64,000 nucleotides of DNA from Pedobacter frigidisoli (GTDB taxonomy: Bacteria > Bacteroidota > Bacteroidia > Sphingobacteriales > Sphingobacteriaceae): NCBI RefSeq assembly GCF_004331675.1, contig NZ_SJSN01000005.1, forward strand, positions 1-64,000, given 5' to 3'. Shown in pieces: positions 1-9,022 of the stretch; position 1 is the first letter of the stretch, and each line of letters opens with the position of its first letter. Below the pieces are notes generated by a model. The model was given only the letters and a program-made list of their open reading frames with translations, made no database searches and was not told the origin of the DNA. A program made the position numbers and the translations under genes.

Positions 1-289
1 TTGACAGAACTCATTCAGATCTCCCGGGGTAGGACAATCTACTTCCTATGGATGTGGCCTCTGTATATACGTAATAGTCCCCGTGCAGTATTGGGCTTCT
101 GTTTGTTGGGCAACATCACCCGGACTAAATCCGCCTCATATACAGTTTCTGTTCGTAGGCCCCCATATTTGCCGCGGACTTCCTTCAGATTCGCAGTCAC
201 CCACGACACCCTTGTCTCTGGCTAACACTTCCTACTGCTAAGCGTGTTCGGGACTCTAACCCTATAGTCGATTGACATGCCCGGCGCAC
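1..289 (-). mobile_element. Group IIC intron, 5' part (cut by window edge)
   Basis: Read on the minus strand, position 289 begins GTGCGCCGGGCATG, the 5' end of a bacterial group II intron. It continues with domain I landmarks seen in group IIC introns (CTATAGGGTTAGAGTCCCGAAC, then AAGGGTGTC, ATCTGAAGGAAG and CCCCGGGAGATCTG). The segment aligns without gaps to 61467-61755, with about ten substitutions over 289 bases. The rest of the intron lies beyond the left edge, so whether this copy carries a reverse-transcriptase gene cannot be seen. It starts two bases after the T-run of the rplY terminator. A short open frame on the plus strand here is not a gene. Confidence 0.85.
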
Positions 290-291
290 CC

Positions 292-326
292 AAAAAAAAG
301 CGGTACAAATAAATTTGCACCGCTTT
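292..326 (-). terminator. Rho-independent terminator of prs-rplY
   Basis: On the minus strand, AAAGCGGTGCAAAT pairs with ATTTGTACCGCTTT through one G-T wobble and is followed by a run of T. It lies about 40 bases after the rplY stop. The group IIC intron begins just after the T-run. Confidence 0.9.
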
Positions 327-367
327 CTTTAATCTGTGAAATCACTTAAATCAGTGAAATCATTTTA

Positions 368-952
368 CTATTTTTTACCTTTAGCAGCTTCTGTTTCTGC
401 TTGTTTCAATGCTCTACTCATGGTTACCGATACGATTGTATCTTCTGGAGTATTAGTAATTGCATATCCATCACCTTTAATATCACGAACGCGAACTAAA
501 CCACCAACTTCTAATTTAGCAATGCTAACTTCAACAGATTGAGGCATTTTAGCTGGTAACGATTTAACACGAAGTTTACGTAATTTTTGAACCATTTTAC
601 CACCCATTTTAACACCTGGAGAAGTTCCTGTTAATTTTACAGGGATTTCCATAACGATTTCTTTATCATCAAATAATTGAAGAAAATCGATGTGCATTAA
701 AATATCAGTTAATGGGTGAAATTGTGTGTCTTTAACGATTGCTTTAGTTTTTGCACCGTTCACTTCGATTTCTACAAAGTTTGCTTCTGGAGTGTAAATT
801 ACGTCTCTTAAGTCTGCAATAACAACAGCTAAATGTTGTTGTGATGTACCACCATACAATACCGCAGGAACTTTACCTTCGTAACGAAGCTCTTTGGCAT
901 CGCGTTTCCCTACGTTCTCTCTTGGAGAACCGCTAATTGCGATTGTTTTCAT
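368..952 (-). CDS. rplY: 50S ribosomal protein L25/general stress protein Ctc
   Basis: A 194-residue protein of the long (Ctc) form of bL25, which binds 5S rRNA in the central protuberance of the large ribosomal subunit. The N-terminal 5S-binding beta-barrel spans roughly residues 3-92 (starting MKTIAISGSPRENVGKRDAK, with the VPAVLYGG motif). It is followed by the TL5/Ctc C-terminal domain to about residue 180 and a short charged tail rich in lysine and glutamate. The start is 18 bases after the prs stop, so the two form an operon, an arrangement common in bacteria. A strong terminator follows. Confidence 0.96.
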   Translation of the reverse strand: MKTIAISGSPRENVGKRDAKELRYEGKVPAVLYGGTSQQHLAVVIADLRDVIYTPEANFVEIEVNGAKTKAIVKDTQFHPLTDILMHIDFLQLFDDKEIVMEIPVKLTGTSPGVKMGGKMVQKLRKLRVKSLPAKMPQSVEVSIAKLEVGGLVRVRDIKGDGYAITNTPEDTIVSVTMSRALKQAETEAAKGKK

Positions 953-970
953 TTTATATTTATTTAATTA

Positions 971-1921
971 TTAATACTCTTGTACTTTAAATAGATCGCT
1001 GATTGATCCGTGTTCGTTTACATTAGCAATTGCCCTTGCAAATAAACTTGCTGTACTCAGCTGTCTAATTTTCGGACTTTCCATTTTCAATGGAATAGTA
1101 TCCGTTACTATTAATTCAGCCAAAACTGAATTTTCTATTGTTTCAATTGCCTTGCCCGATAAAACAGCATGTGTACAAACTGCTCTTACACTTGCTGCAC
1201 CATTCTCCATAATCAGGGCTGCTGCCTTTGATAAGGTTCCTGCAGTGTCGCAAATATCGTCAATTAATACGACATCCTGCCCAGTAACATCACCAATGAT
1301 CGACATTGATTCGATTTCATTGGCACGTTTACGGCGTTTATCGCAAATAATAACCTCTGCATTAAAAAACTTAGCAAAGGTACGAGCCCTGTAAGAACCG
1401 CCCATATCTGGCGATGCAATGGTTAGGTTCGGCAATTTTAAGCTTTTAATATAAGGAACAAATATTACCGACCCATCTAAGTGATCTACCGGAATATCAA
1501 AAAATCCTTGTATCTGTGCAGCATGCAAATCCATCGTCATAATACGGTGAATACCTGCAGACTTTAATAAATTCGCCACCAATTTAGCACCAATAGCCAC
1601 GCGAGGTTTATCTTTTCTATCTTGTCTGGCTAAACCATAATAAGGCACAACTGCTGTAATATAATGTGCCGATGCCCTTTTAGCCGCATCAACCATTAAC
1701 AAAAGTTCCATTAAATTATCGCTAGGCTGATAAGTAGATTGGATCAAGAAAACATCACACCCACGGATCGATTCATCAAATGAAGGTTGAAACTCACCAT
1801 CACTAAATTTGTGAATGGTTACCTCACCAAGCGGCTTGCCGTAACTCTCGGCAATTTTTAGTGATAATCCTCTAGAACCTGTTCCAGAAAAAAGCTTTAC
1901 CTGATTAAACTGCAATGGCAT
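971..1921 (-). CDS. prs: Ribose-phosphate pyrophosphokinase (PRPP synthetase)
   Basis: A 316-residue cytosolic enzyme that converts ribose-5-phosphate and ATP to PRPP and AMP, feeding purine, pyrimidine, histidine, tryptophan and NAD synthesis. Visible motifs are the N-terminal KLFSGTGSRGLSLKIA segment, the ATP-site RQD at 99-101, the Mg-binding DLHAAQIQGFF beginning at Asp131, and the PRPP loop VVLIDDICDTAGTL at 217-230. Length is normal for the class I family. It is the first gene of the prs-rplY unit and lies downstream of the tRNA-Gln terminator. Confidence 0.97.
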   Translation of the reverse strand: MPLQFNQVKLFSGTGSRGLSLKIAESYGKPLGEVTIHKFSDGEFQPSFDESIRGCDVFLIQSTYQPSDNLMELLLMVDAAKRASAHYITAVVPYYGLARQDRKDKPRVAIGAKLVANLLKSAGIHRIMTMDLHAAQIQGFFDIPVDHLDGSVIFVPYIKSLKLPNLTIASPDMGGSYRARTFAKFFNAEVIICDKRRKRANEIESMSIIGDVTGQDVVLIDDICDTAGTLSKAAALIMENGAASVRAVCTHAVLSGKAIETIENSVLAELIVTDTIPLKMESPKIRQLSTASLFARAIANVNEHGSISDLFKVQEY

Positions 1922-1944
1922 GATCCGTGTGTAGTTTACTAGTT

Positions 1945-1987
1945 AAAAAAAAATCGGATCATGTATTGTTAAAATACACGATCCGAT
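1945..1987 (-). terminator. Rho-independent terminator after tRNA-Gln
   Basis: On the minus strand, ATCGGATC and GATCCGAT form the outer stem and TGTATT/AATACA the inner stem around one mismatch, followed by nine T. It separates the tRNA transcript from prs, implying that prs has its own promoter or depends on readthrough. Confidence 0.85.
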
Positions 1988-1998
1988 GCTAAATTTTG

Positions 1999-2069
1999 TT
2001 GTCCGACCTGGATTCGAACCAAGACAAACAGTACCAAAAACTGTCGTACTACCCTTATACTATCGGACA
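1999..2069 (-). tRNA. tRNA-Gln (anticodon TTG)
   Basis: On the minus strand the acceptor arms TGTCCGA and TCGGACA pair perfectly. The anticodon arm is ACAGT-TTTTGGT-ACTGT, giving anticodon TTG, which reads CAA/CAG. The T arm is CTTGG-TTCGAAT-CCAGG. The discriminator base is A, and CCA is not encoded, as is common in this phylum. Promoter and terminator elements flank it closely. Confidence 0.96.
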
Positions 2070-2104
2070 AAAGCTTATCAAGGATATATCCTCGAAAGGG
2101 AATG

Positions 2105-2135
2105 CAAATGTAGGTAGCATATTTTAATTATGCAA
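2105..2135 (-). promoter_or_regulatory. Bacteroidota-type sigma-A promoter for tRNA-Gln
   Basis: On the minus strand there is a TTG element, exactly 20 bases of spacer, then TACATTTG, matching the Bacteroidota consensus TTTG-N19-21-TAnnTTTG. The -7 element ends about 35 bases before the tRNA 5' end, a sensible leader for processing by RNase P. Confidence 0.7.
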
Positions 2136-2273
2136 TAGTGTTTTTAAAAAAAAGTTAAAATTTATTTCTAACTGATTGAAGATCAAAAAAAAGTTTTTTT
2201 GTGGTGCAACATTGTGATTCGAAATCCGACTTTATAGGAAACCTATAACCCAGTTACTTCATTAAACTAAACT

Positions 2274-5200
2274 ATGAGCTATTCAAAAATCAACAACCTG
2301 GCCGGATGGACGTGTTTTTTCATTGCTGCCATCACCTACATCTTAACCTTAGATCAATCGGTTAGCTTTTGGGATTGTGGTGAGTTTATCGCCACAGCTT
2401 TCAGAATGCAGGTTGTACACCAACCCGGAGCACCAATGGTCTCGATGATTCAGCGATTATTTTCCACGATGGCCATGGGTGATAAAACCATGATCGCTTA
2501 TTTCATGAATCTTTCATCAGCCCTAGCAAGTGCAGGAACAATTCTATTTTTGTTCTGGACCATTACGGCCTTGGCAAAGAAAACCATCATTAAAAAAGAT
2601 GAAGTATTAACCAATTCTAAAATCATCAGCATCGTCGGCGCAGGTTTAGTTGGTGCTTTAGCATATGCATTTTCAGACAGTTTTTGGTTTTCTGCGGTTG
2701 AGGCTGAAGTTTACGCCATGTCATCACTTTGCACCGCAATCGTATTCTGGGGGATTTTAAAATGGGAATCGCTGGCCGATGAACCAAAAGCTGATAGATG
2801 GTTGTTGTTTGTCGCCTACATTATGGGTATTTCAATCGGCGTACACATTTTAAATCTACTAACCATTCCAGCACTTATCTTTGTTTATTATTTTAAAAAG
2901 GCCAAATCTCCAAATTGGCAAAGTGTTTTAAAGGTTTTTATCATTTCAATTGTTGTTTTAGGCATTGTTCAATTTGGCATTATCCAATATATGATATCCT
3001 TTGCCGCAAGCTTCGATTACTTTTTTGTAAATACATTGGGTTTTGGCTTCGGAACAGGTGTTTTATTTTACGCCATTCTTGTTATAGCTGGCTTGGTTTA
3101 CGGCATCAGGTATTCTATTGTTAAAAACAAGAAAGCAATGAATTTGATCATGCTTTTTGCCGTGCTTTTAATTTTCGGATACAGTTCTTTCGCATTAATG
3201 ATTATCAGAGCGCAGGCAAAACCCAATTTAAACAACACCGATCCAGAAAATGCCTTTAACTTTTTGAGTTATGTAAACCGCTCCCAATATGGAGATCGCC
3301 CATTGCTCTATGGTGAAAACTACAATTCGGAGAAGATAGACATTAAGGAAACTGATCAGCTCTATAGGAAAGGCGAAAATAAATATGAATCAGCAGGAAC
3401 GAAATCGGAATATATTTATGGCGATAAAACACTAGCCCCTCGAATGTATAGCGATAAACCCGAACATGTTAGGTTTTACAAAAACTACATGGGTTTTGAT
3501 GATGCCCACAAGCCTAGCCTGATGGATAACCTAAAATACATGTTCTCATTTCAAACGGGACAAATGTACATGCGCTATTTTATGTGGAATTTTGTTGGCC
3601 GACAAGATAATGAAGATGGGCAACATGGCGGCAATGATGGTGCATGGTTAAGCGGCATTAAACCAATCGATGCTATAAGATTAGGCAATCAAACCAATTT
3701 GCCGCCATCAATAGTAGAAAACAAAGCTTATAATAGATTCTTCTTTTTACCCTTGATTATCGGCTTGATTGGAGCTGTTTGGCACTTTAAGCGCAATCAA
3801 AAAGATGCAGGGGTAATTGGTTTACTATTCATTTTCACTGGCATTGCCATTGTAGTTTACCTAAATTCCATCCCACTCGAACCCCGAGAAAGAGATTATG
3901 CTTATGTAGGTTCTTTTTATGCGTTCGCCATTTGGATAGGCTTGGGTGTTTTCGGCTTGAAAGATTTTGTATTTAAAAAGCTTACTCCAGCAAGGGCAAG
4001 TATCTTCGCTTCGATTATTGCTTTATTTGCGGCTCCGATTATAATGGCTAGCCAAGGTTGGGATGATCATAACCGCTCTGAAAGTCACGTGGCGCATGAT
4101 ATGTCTGTTAATTATTTAAAATCTTGTGCGCCAAATGCCATTCTTTTTACTTACGGAGATAACGACACTTTTCCCGTTTGGTATGCACAGGAAGTAGAAA
4201 ATATCCGCCCTGATGTTCGGGTGGTAAACCTAAGCCTTTTTACGGCAGATTGGTATATCGATGGGATGCGGAGAAAACAAAATCAATCAGAGCCTTTGCC
4301 TTTAACTATCAAACCTGCCCAATATGTTGCAGGAACCAGAGATGTGATGTATTACCAAGACTATAAAATTACGCAACACATTGAATTGAAAGAAATTTTG
4401 GATGTTCTTTTATCTGATAATGATGAAGACAAAGTAACCATGAATGATGGCTCCAAGTACAATGTTTTGCCAACCAAAAACCTAAAATTGGCCGTTAACC
4501 CGAAAGAGGTTTTGGATACGGGAACGGTTCCGAAGGAAGATGCTGGAAAAATTGCAAGCAGCATGGAATGGACTTACAATGGCGATTATGTGAGTAAGGG
4601 AACATTAGCGTTATTCGATATTTTAACCCACAACAATTGGAAAAGACCAATTTATTTTACTGGGGCAATGCCCGATGAACAATATATTGGGCTTGATAAA
4701 TACCTTTATATTGAGGGGTTGAATAAGCGACTACTTCCACTAAAACCTGATACCTCGGTAACCCAAAAATTCGAATTGGTTAACGTAAAACCGATGTACA
4801 ATAACCTGATGAATGTTTATGGATTTGGAAATATCAAGAATGCAAATCATTTGGATAGGCAATCTGCGGATGATGTAACCATGTGTGCCAATATGTTTAA
4901 TGGTTTATTAAATGGATTGATTAACGATGGCAAAATCGTAGAGAGCATAAAAGTTGCAGATAAATATTTTCAGGTTATGCCGGAGAAAATTTATACTATG
5001 CGCCAGGTAATGAGCAATTTTTATTTAACGGAAAACCTTTACCGAATCAACGACCTCAATAGGGCAAATGCAATGATCAGCAAATCTGCAGATTATATTG
5101 ATAAGGAATTAACGCACTTGGCTGATGTTTCGGAAAGCAAAAACCAATTGGCATCTGAACAAAATGTTCGTTTCTACCTCACCTATCTTGGCCAAATGGT

Positions 5201-5300
5201 AAAATTAACAGAAACGTTTAAGCAGAATACCCTGAGCAAGAAACTCGAAAAACAATACAATAACTTGCTCGATCGTTTTACGCCATTCGCCACCGGCTAG
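2274..5300 (+). CDS. DUF2723 (TMEM260-like) integral membrane glycosyltransferase-like protein, copy 1
   Basis: A 1,008-residue protein. The N-terminal half carries many hydrophobic segments (about ten to twelve between residues 10 and 610), and the C-terminal 400 residues are soluble. The conserved first-loop motif SFWDCGEFIATAFRMQVVHQ at 31-50 supplies acidic residues placed like the acidic pair of GT-C transferases. Other family signatures are LEPRERDYAYVGSFYAFAIW and FTYGDNDTFPVWYAQEV. Human TMEM260, of the same family, is a protein O-mannosyltransferase; in bacteria the acceptor is unknown, so an envelope glycosylation role is inference. A close paralogue follows 228 bases downstream. 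Confidence 0.85.
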   Translation: MSYSKINNLAGWTCFFIAAITYILTLDQSVSFWDCGEFIATAFRMQVVHQPGAPMVSMIQRLFSTMAMGDKTMIAYFMNLSSALASAGTILFLFWTITALAKKTIIKKDEVLTNSKIISIVGAGLVGALAYAFSDSFWFSAVEAEVYAMSSLCTAIVFWGILKWESLADEPKADRWLLFVAYIMGISIGVHILNLLTIPALIFVYYFKKAKSPNWQSVLKVFIISIVVLGIVQFGIIQYMISFAASFDYFFVNTLGFGFGTGVLFYAILVIAGLVYGIRYSIVKNKKAMNLIMLFAVLLIFGYSSFALMIIRAQAKPNLNNTDPENAFNFLSYVNRSQYGDRPLLYGENYNSEKIDIKETDQLYRKGENKYESAGTKSEYIYGDKTLAPRMYSDKPEHVRFYKNYMGFDDAHKPSLMDNLKYMFSFQTGQMYMRYFMWNFVGRQDNEDGQHGGNDGAWLSGIKPIDAIRLGNQTNLPPSIVENKAYNRFFFLPLIIGLIGAVWHFKRNQKDAGVIGLLFIFTGIAIVVYLNSIPLEPRERDYAYVGSFYAFAIWIGLGVFGLKDFVFKKLTPARASIFASIIALFAAPIIMASQGWDDHNRSESHVAHDMSVNYLKSCAPNAILFTYGDNDTFPVWYAQEVENIRPDVRVVNLSLFTADWYIDGMRRKQNQSEPLPLTIKPAQYVAGTRDVMYYQDYKITQHIELKEILDVLLSDNDEDKVTMNDGSKYNVLPTKNLKLAVNPKEVLDTGTVPKEDAGKIASSMEWTYNGDYVSKGTLALFDILTHNNWKRPIYFTGAMPDEQYIGLDKYLYIEGLNKRLLPLKPDTSVTQKFELVNVKPMYNNLMNVYGFGNIKNANHLDRQSADDVTMCANMFNGLLNGLINDGKIVESIKVADKYFQVMPEKIYTMRQVMSNFYLTENLYRINDLNRANAMISKSADYIDKELTHLADVSESKNQLASEQNVRFYLTYLGQMVKLTETFKQNTLSKKLEKQYNNLLDRFTPFATG

Positions 5301-5321
5301 CTTGAAAATACTTTAAATTTT

Positions 5322-5362
5322 AACCCATAAGCAGATTTTCAATTTCTGTTTATGGGTTTTGG
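5322..5362 (+). terminator. Rho-independent terminator after DUF2723 copy 1
   Basis: AACCCATAA pairs with TTATGGGTT, and CAGA with TCTG inside it, followed by a T-rich stretch. It lies about 20 bases after the stop, so the two paralogues are probably separate transcripts. Confidence 0.8.
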
Positions 5363-5528
5363 GATTTTTATCTATTAAAAAATGACTTTTAATCCTAAGC
5401 CATAATGAGCTTAAGCCGTATAATTTTGTTAAATCAATCCAAAAATTTACCTGTTTTATCGACTAGAATAGTTAATTTCGGCAGCATTTTTATGTGAACA
5501 CCATTTTTTAATATCATTAAACAAACCA

Positions 5529-8500
5529 ATGAATTATTCAAAAGTCAATAATATAGTAGGCTGGATCTGCTTTTTAATTGCTACAATAACTTACGTTTTA
5601 ACCTTAGAGCCATCTGCTAGTTTTTGGGATTGCGGGGAATTTATCGCCTCAGCATTTAGGATGCAGGTTGTTCACCAACCGGGAGCACCTTTATTCTTAA
5701 TGATTCAACGTTTCTTCTCTATTTTTGCTATTGGCGACCTTACTAAAATCGCTTATTGGATGAACGTAGGTTCTGCAGTTTGTAGTGGAGCAACTATCTT
5801 ATTCCTTTTCTGGACAATTACTGCCTTAGCTAAAAAAACATTGGTTAAATCTGGTGAAATAATTTCTACAGGAAATTTGATCAGCATTATGGGCGCTGGA
5901 GCAGTTGGCGCATTGGCTTATACTTTCTCTGATAGTTTCTGGTTCTCAGCAGTAGAATCTGAGGTTTATGCACAATCATCGTTATTTACAGCCATCGTTT
6001 TTTGGGCAATCTTAAAATGGGAAGCACATGCAGACGAGCCAAGAGCAGACCGTTGGCTGTTGTTTATCGCCTATATTATGGGTCTATCAATTGGTATCCA
6101 CTTGTTAAACTTATTAACTATTCCAGCGCTTGCCTTTATTTACTACTTTAAAAGAACGGGTAAGGCAACGAGATCGGGCATTATCAAAACCTTAATTGTT
6201 GGTATTCTAATCCTAGCTGTAATCCAATATGGTATTATTCAATATTTAGTTTCATTCGGTGCGTATTTCGATTTATTCTTCGTTAATACTTTAGGCTTAG
6301 GTTTCGGAACTGGTGTATTATTCTTTGCAATTCTGGTAATCGGGGCACTGGTTTGGGGTATCCGTTATTCTATTCAACATCAAAAGAAACTGTTAAACCT
6401 AGGGTTAATCTCTACGGTATTAATTATATTCGGATACGCCTCTTTCTCTATGATTATCATTAGGGCAAAGGCAGATCCTAACTTAAATAACAGCGCACCG
6501 AAAGATGCTTTCTCATTTTTAAGTTATTTAAATCGTGAGCAATACGGAGATAGACCATTAGGTTACGGACCGAATTATAATTCTGAAAGAACCGGTGTAA
6601 CAGAAGGAAAAACCATTTGGAGAAAAGGAAAAGAGAAATATGAAGTAGCCGGCAAAAAGACCGATTATGAATATAGCAACAATACCCTTCTTCCTCGAAT
6701 GTACAGTGATGACCCTAAACATGCGGCTTTTTATAAGGAATGGATGCACATGGATGATGCAAAAAATCCGAATTTGGTGGATAATGTTGGCTTCTTGTTC
6801 AGCTATCAAATCGGTTATATGTATATGCGCTATTTCGGATGGAACTTTATTGGTCGCCAAAATGATGAGCAAGGACAAGGAAGCGGACACGAAGGCGAAT
6901 GGATTAGCGGAATTAAGCCAATCGATGCCTTACGTCAGGGTGATCAAACTAATTTACCGCCATCAACAATAGACAATAAAGCTTATAACAGATTTTTCTT
7001 CCTGCCCTTAATTATTGGTTTAATGGGTGCGGTTTGGCACTTTAAACGCAATCAAAAAGATGCTGGAGTAATCGCCTTACTATTCTTCTTTACTGGTATT
7101 GCGATTGTTTTATACCTAAATCAAAAGCCATTAGAGCCTCGTGAGCGTGATTATGCCTACGTAGGATCGTTTTATGCCTTTGCCATTTGGATTGGGCTCG
7201 GGGTACTCGCCATTAAGGAATGGTTATTTAAGAAACTCACCCCAACAACTGGCGCAATTGGAGCGACAGTTATTGGTTTACTTGCTGCGCCAGTAATTAT
7301 GGCTGAGCAAGGTTGGGATGATCATGATCGTTCTACTAAAATGGTACCACACGATATCGCTTTAGATTACCTACAATCATGCGCACCAAACGCCATCTTG
7401 TTTACCTACGGAGATAATGATACTTACCCACTTTGGTACATCCAAGAGGTAGAAAATGTTCGTCCGGATATTCGCATTGTGAATTTAAGTTTATTCGATA
7501 CAGATTGGTACATCAATGGTTTAAGGCAAAAACAGAACGAATCGGCTCCACTGCCAATCACCATGAAACCAGAGCAATATGTTCAAGGTGAACGTGATGT
7601 AATGCCGTACGATGATTATAAAATTTCTGGAAGCGTTGAACTTAAGAATGTTGTAGATCTTTTATTATCGAATGATGAGGGCGATAAAGTACCGATGCAA
7701 GATGGTACAAAATCTAACTTCTTACCAACCAAAAACCTGAAGATTACGATTAATCCACAAGAGGTTGTTAGTACAGGAACAGTTCCTGCGGCAGATGCTT
7801 CGAAGATTGTTCCGGTAATGGATTGGACCTTCAATAAGGGTTATGTAACCAAGGGAACATTAGCGATGTTCGATATTTTAGCGCACAACAACTGGAAACG
7901 TCCGATTTATTTCGCTTCTACCGTTCCATCAGAGCAGTATAATGGTTTAGATAAATATTTATATAGTGAAGGTTTGGCCTTACGCTTATTACCTTTAAAA
8001 GCTGATACCACAACAACTGATGAAAAAGCTGAGCAATTAAATACGCCAGTTTTATACAATAATGTAATGACTAAGTTTGCATGGGGCAATATGAAAACCG
8101 CCACCTATTTAGATCCTCAATCATCTGATGATACATTTATCTTCACCAACATTTTCAGCAACTTAACTGGAAGCCTACTAAAAGAAGGTAAAACAGCTGA
8201 AGCTAAAAAGGTAGTTGATAAATATTATGCAGTAATGCCTCAGAAATTTTACGGACTGCGTACTGTTGTGGTTAAATATTATATGGCAGAAAACCTTTAT
8301 AAACTTGGGGAAACAGCTCGAGCGAACGAGATTTTAAATCAATCTGCAGATTATATTAACAAAGAGCTTAATTATTTAGCCGATCTTTCTAAAACGAAAG
8401 GTTTGACGGGTTCGCAAAACATTCAAACTGGATTATACTATTTAGATAGAATGATTAGAACGAGTAAAGCCGCCGGACAAGATAAAGTGAGCGATAAATT

Positions 8501-8567
8501 GCAAAAGATATTTACTGGTTTAGAAAGTAGATTATCGATGTTCTTCCCTCAACAAAGTCCGCAATAG
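5529..8567 (+). CDS. DUF2723 (TMEM260-like) integral membrane glycosyltransferase-like protein, copy 2
   Basis: A 1,012-residue paralogue of the preceding gene, alignable along its whole length with few gaps. It keeps SFWDCGEF near residue 31, the membrane region, GDNDTYPLWYIQEVENVRPD, and the repeat-like helical C terminus (SADYINKELNYLADLSK). Conservation is strongest in the N-terminal loop and the 'LEPRERDYAYVGSFYAF' region. Both copies look intact, so they are not a gene-pseudogene pair. Function is inferred as for copy 1. It has its own upstream region of about 165 bases after the copy-1 terminator and its own terminator. Confidence 0.85.
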   Translation: MNYSKVNNIVGWICFLIATITYVLTLEPSASFWDCGEFIASAFRMQVVHQPGAPLFLMIQRFFSIFAIGDLTKIAYWMNVGSAVCSGATILFLFWTITALAKKTLVKSGEIISTGNLISIMGAGAVGALAYTFSDSFWFSAVESEVYAQSSLFTAIVFWAILKWEAHADEPRADRWLLFIAYIMGLSIGIHLLNLLTIPALAFIYYFKRTGKATRSGIIKTLIVGILILAVIQYGIIQYLVSFGAYFDLFFVNTLGLGFGTGVLFFAILVIGALVWGIRYSIQHQKKLLNLGLISTVLIIFGYASFSMIIIRAKADPNLNNSAPKDAFSFLSYLNREQYGDRPLGYGPNYNSERTGVTEGKTIWRKGKEKYEVAGKKTDYEYSNNTLLPRMYSDDPKHAAFYKEWMHMDDAKNPNLVDNVGFLFSYQIGYMYMRYFGWNFIGRQNDEQGQGSGHEGEWISGIKPIDALRQGDQTNLPPSTIDNKAYNRFFFLPLIIGLMGAVWHFKRNQKDAGVIALLFFFTGIAIVLYLNQKPLEPRERDYAYVGSFYAFAIWIGLGVLAIKEWLFKKLTPTTGAIGATVIGLLAAPVIMAEQGWDDHDRSTKMVPHDIALDYLQSCAPNAILFTYGDNDTYPLWYIQEVENVRPDIRIVNLSLFDTDWYINGLRQKQNESAPLPITMKPEQYVQGERDVMPYDDYKISGSVELKNVVDLLLSNDEGDKVPMQDGTKSNFLPTKNLKITINPQEVVSTGTVPAADASKIVPVMDWTFNKGYVTKGTLAMFDILAHNNWKRPIYFASTVPSEQYNGLDKYLYSEGLALRLLPLKADTTTTDEKAEQLNTPVLYNNVMTKFAWGNMKTATYLDPQSSDDTFIFTNIFSNLTGSLLKEGKTAEAKKVVDKYYAVMPQKFYGLRTVVVKYYMAENLYKLGETARANEILNQSADYINKELNYLADLSKTKGLTGSQNIQTGLYYLDRMIRTSKAAGQDKVSDKLQKIFTGLESRLSMFFPQQSPQ

Positions 8568-8587
8568 CAAGGGCTAAAAATAATTTT

Positions 8588-8621
8588 AAGCAGCTGCATT
8601 AATTTATAGCTGCTTTTTTTT
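8588..8621 (+). terminator. Rho-independent terminator after DUF2723 copy 2
   Basis: AAGCAGCT and AGCTGCTT pair around a short loop and are followed by eight T, about 20 bases after the stop. Confidence 0.85.
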
Positions 8622-8646
8622 GGTTTAGGGGTTTGCCGCAGATTTC

Positions 8647-8956
8647 AACTTGCGAAGTTTCTAATGGCACGGTGCGTTGGAGAACTTCGTAAGTTTAACC
8701 TAAAAACCCTTTCAGACTTTTACGGTTCTGCCAATACCCGTTGGAGACTGACGAAGTTTTCTATCACACAACCTAACTAAACTTCGTAAGTCGATGGCTG
8801 GTAACTTACGAAGTTTCTAAGGGCACGGTGCGTTGGAGAACTTCGTAAGTTTAACCTAAAAATCCCATCAGACTTTTACGGTTCTGCCAACACCTTTTAC
8901 CCTTTGGAGACTGACGAAGTTCTCCATCACACAACCCAACTAAACTTCGTAAGTCG
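8647..8956. repeat. Two tandem units of an ACTTCGTAAGT palindromic intergenic element
   Basis: Two units (8647-8793 and 8803-8956) of about 150 bases, nearly identical over most of their length. Each holds two hairpins: AACTTGCGAAGTTTCT against AGAACTTCGTAAGTT around a GCAC/GTGC core, then GACTGACGAAGTT against AACTTCGTAAGTC. A spacer containing CAGACTTTTACGGTTCTGCC separates the hairpins. A diverged pair of the same kind lies at 25713-25983. No coding potential is seen. This fills most of the 455-base gap between the DUF2723 gene and accA. Confidence 0.85.
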
Positions 8957-8966
8957 ATATCGTAAA

Positions 8967-9004
8967 ATAAAAAAGCCTGTCTAACATCCGTTAAACAGGC
9001 TTCA
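8967..9004 (-). terminator. Rho-independent terminator of accA
   Basis: On the minus strand, AAGCCTGTTTAA and TTAGACAGGCTT form the stem, followed by six T, about 20 bases after the accA stop. Confidence 0.88.
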
Positions 9005-9022
9005 AATTTATTTAGTTAATGA

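Noticed and set aside
8647-8956. CRISPR-like array of repeats
   Set aside because: Only two long units, with repeated 'spacers' that are themselves conserved between units, and no cas genes.
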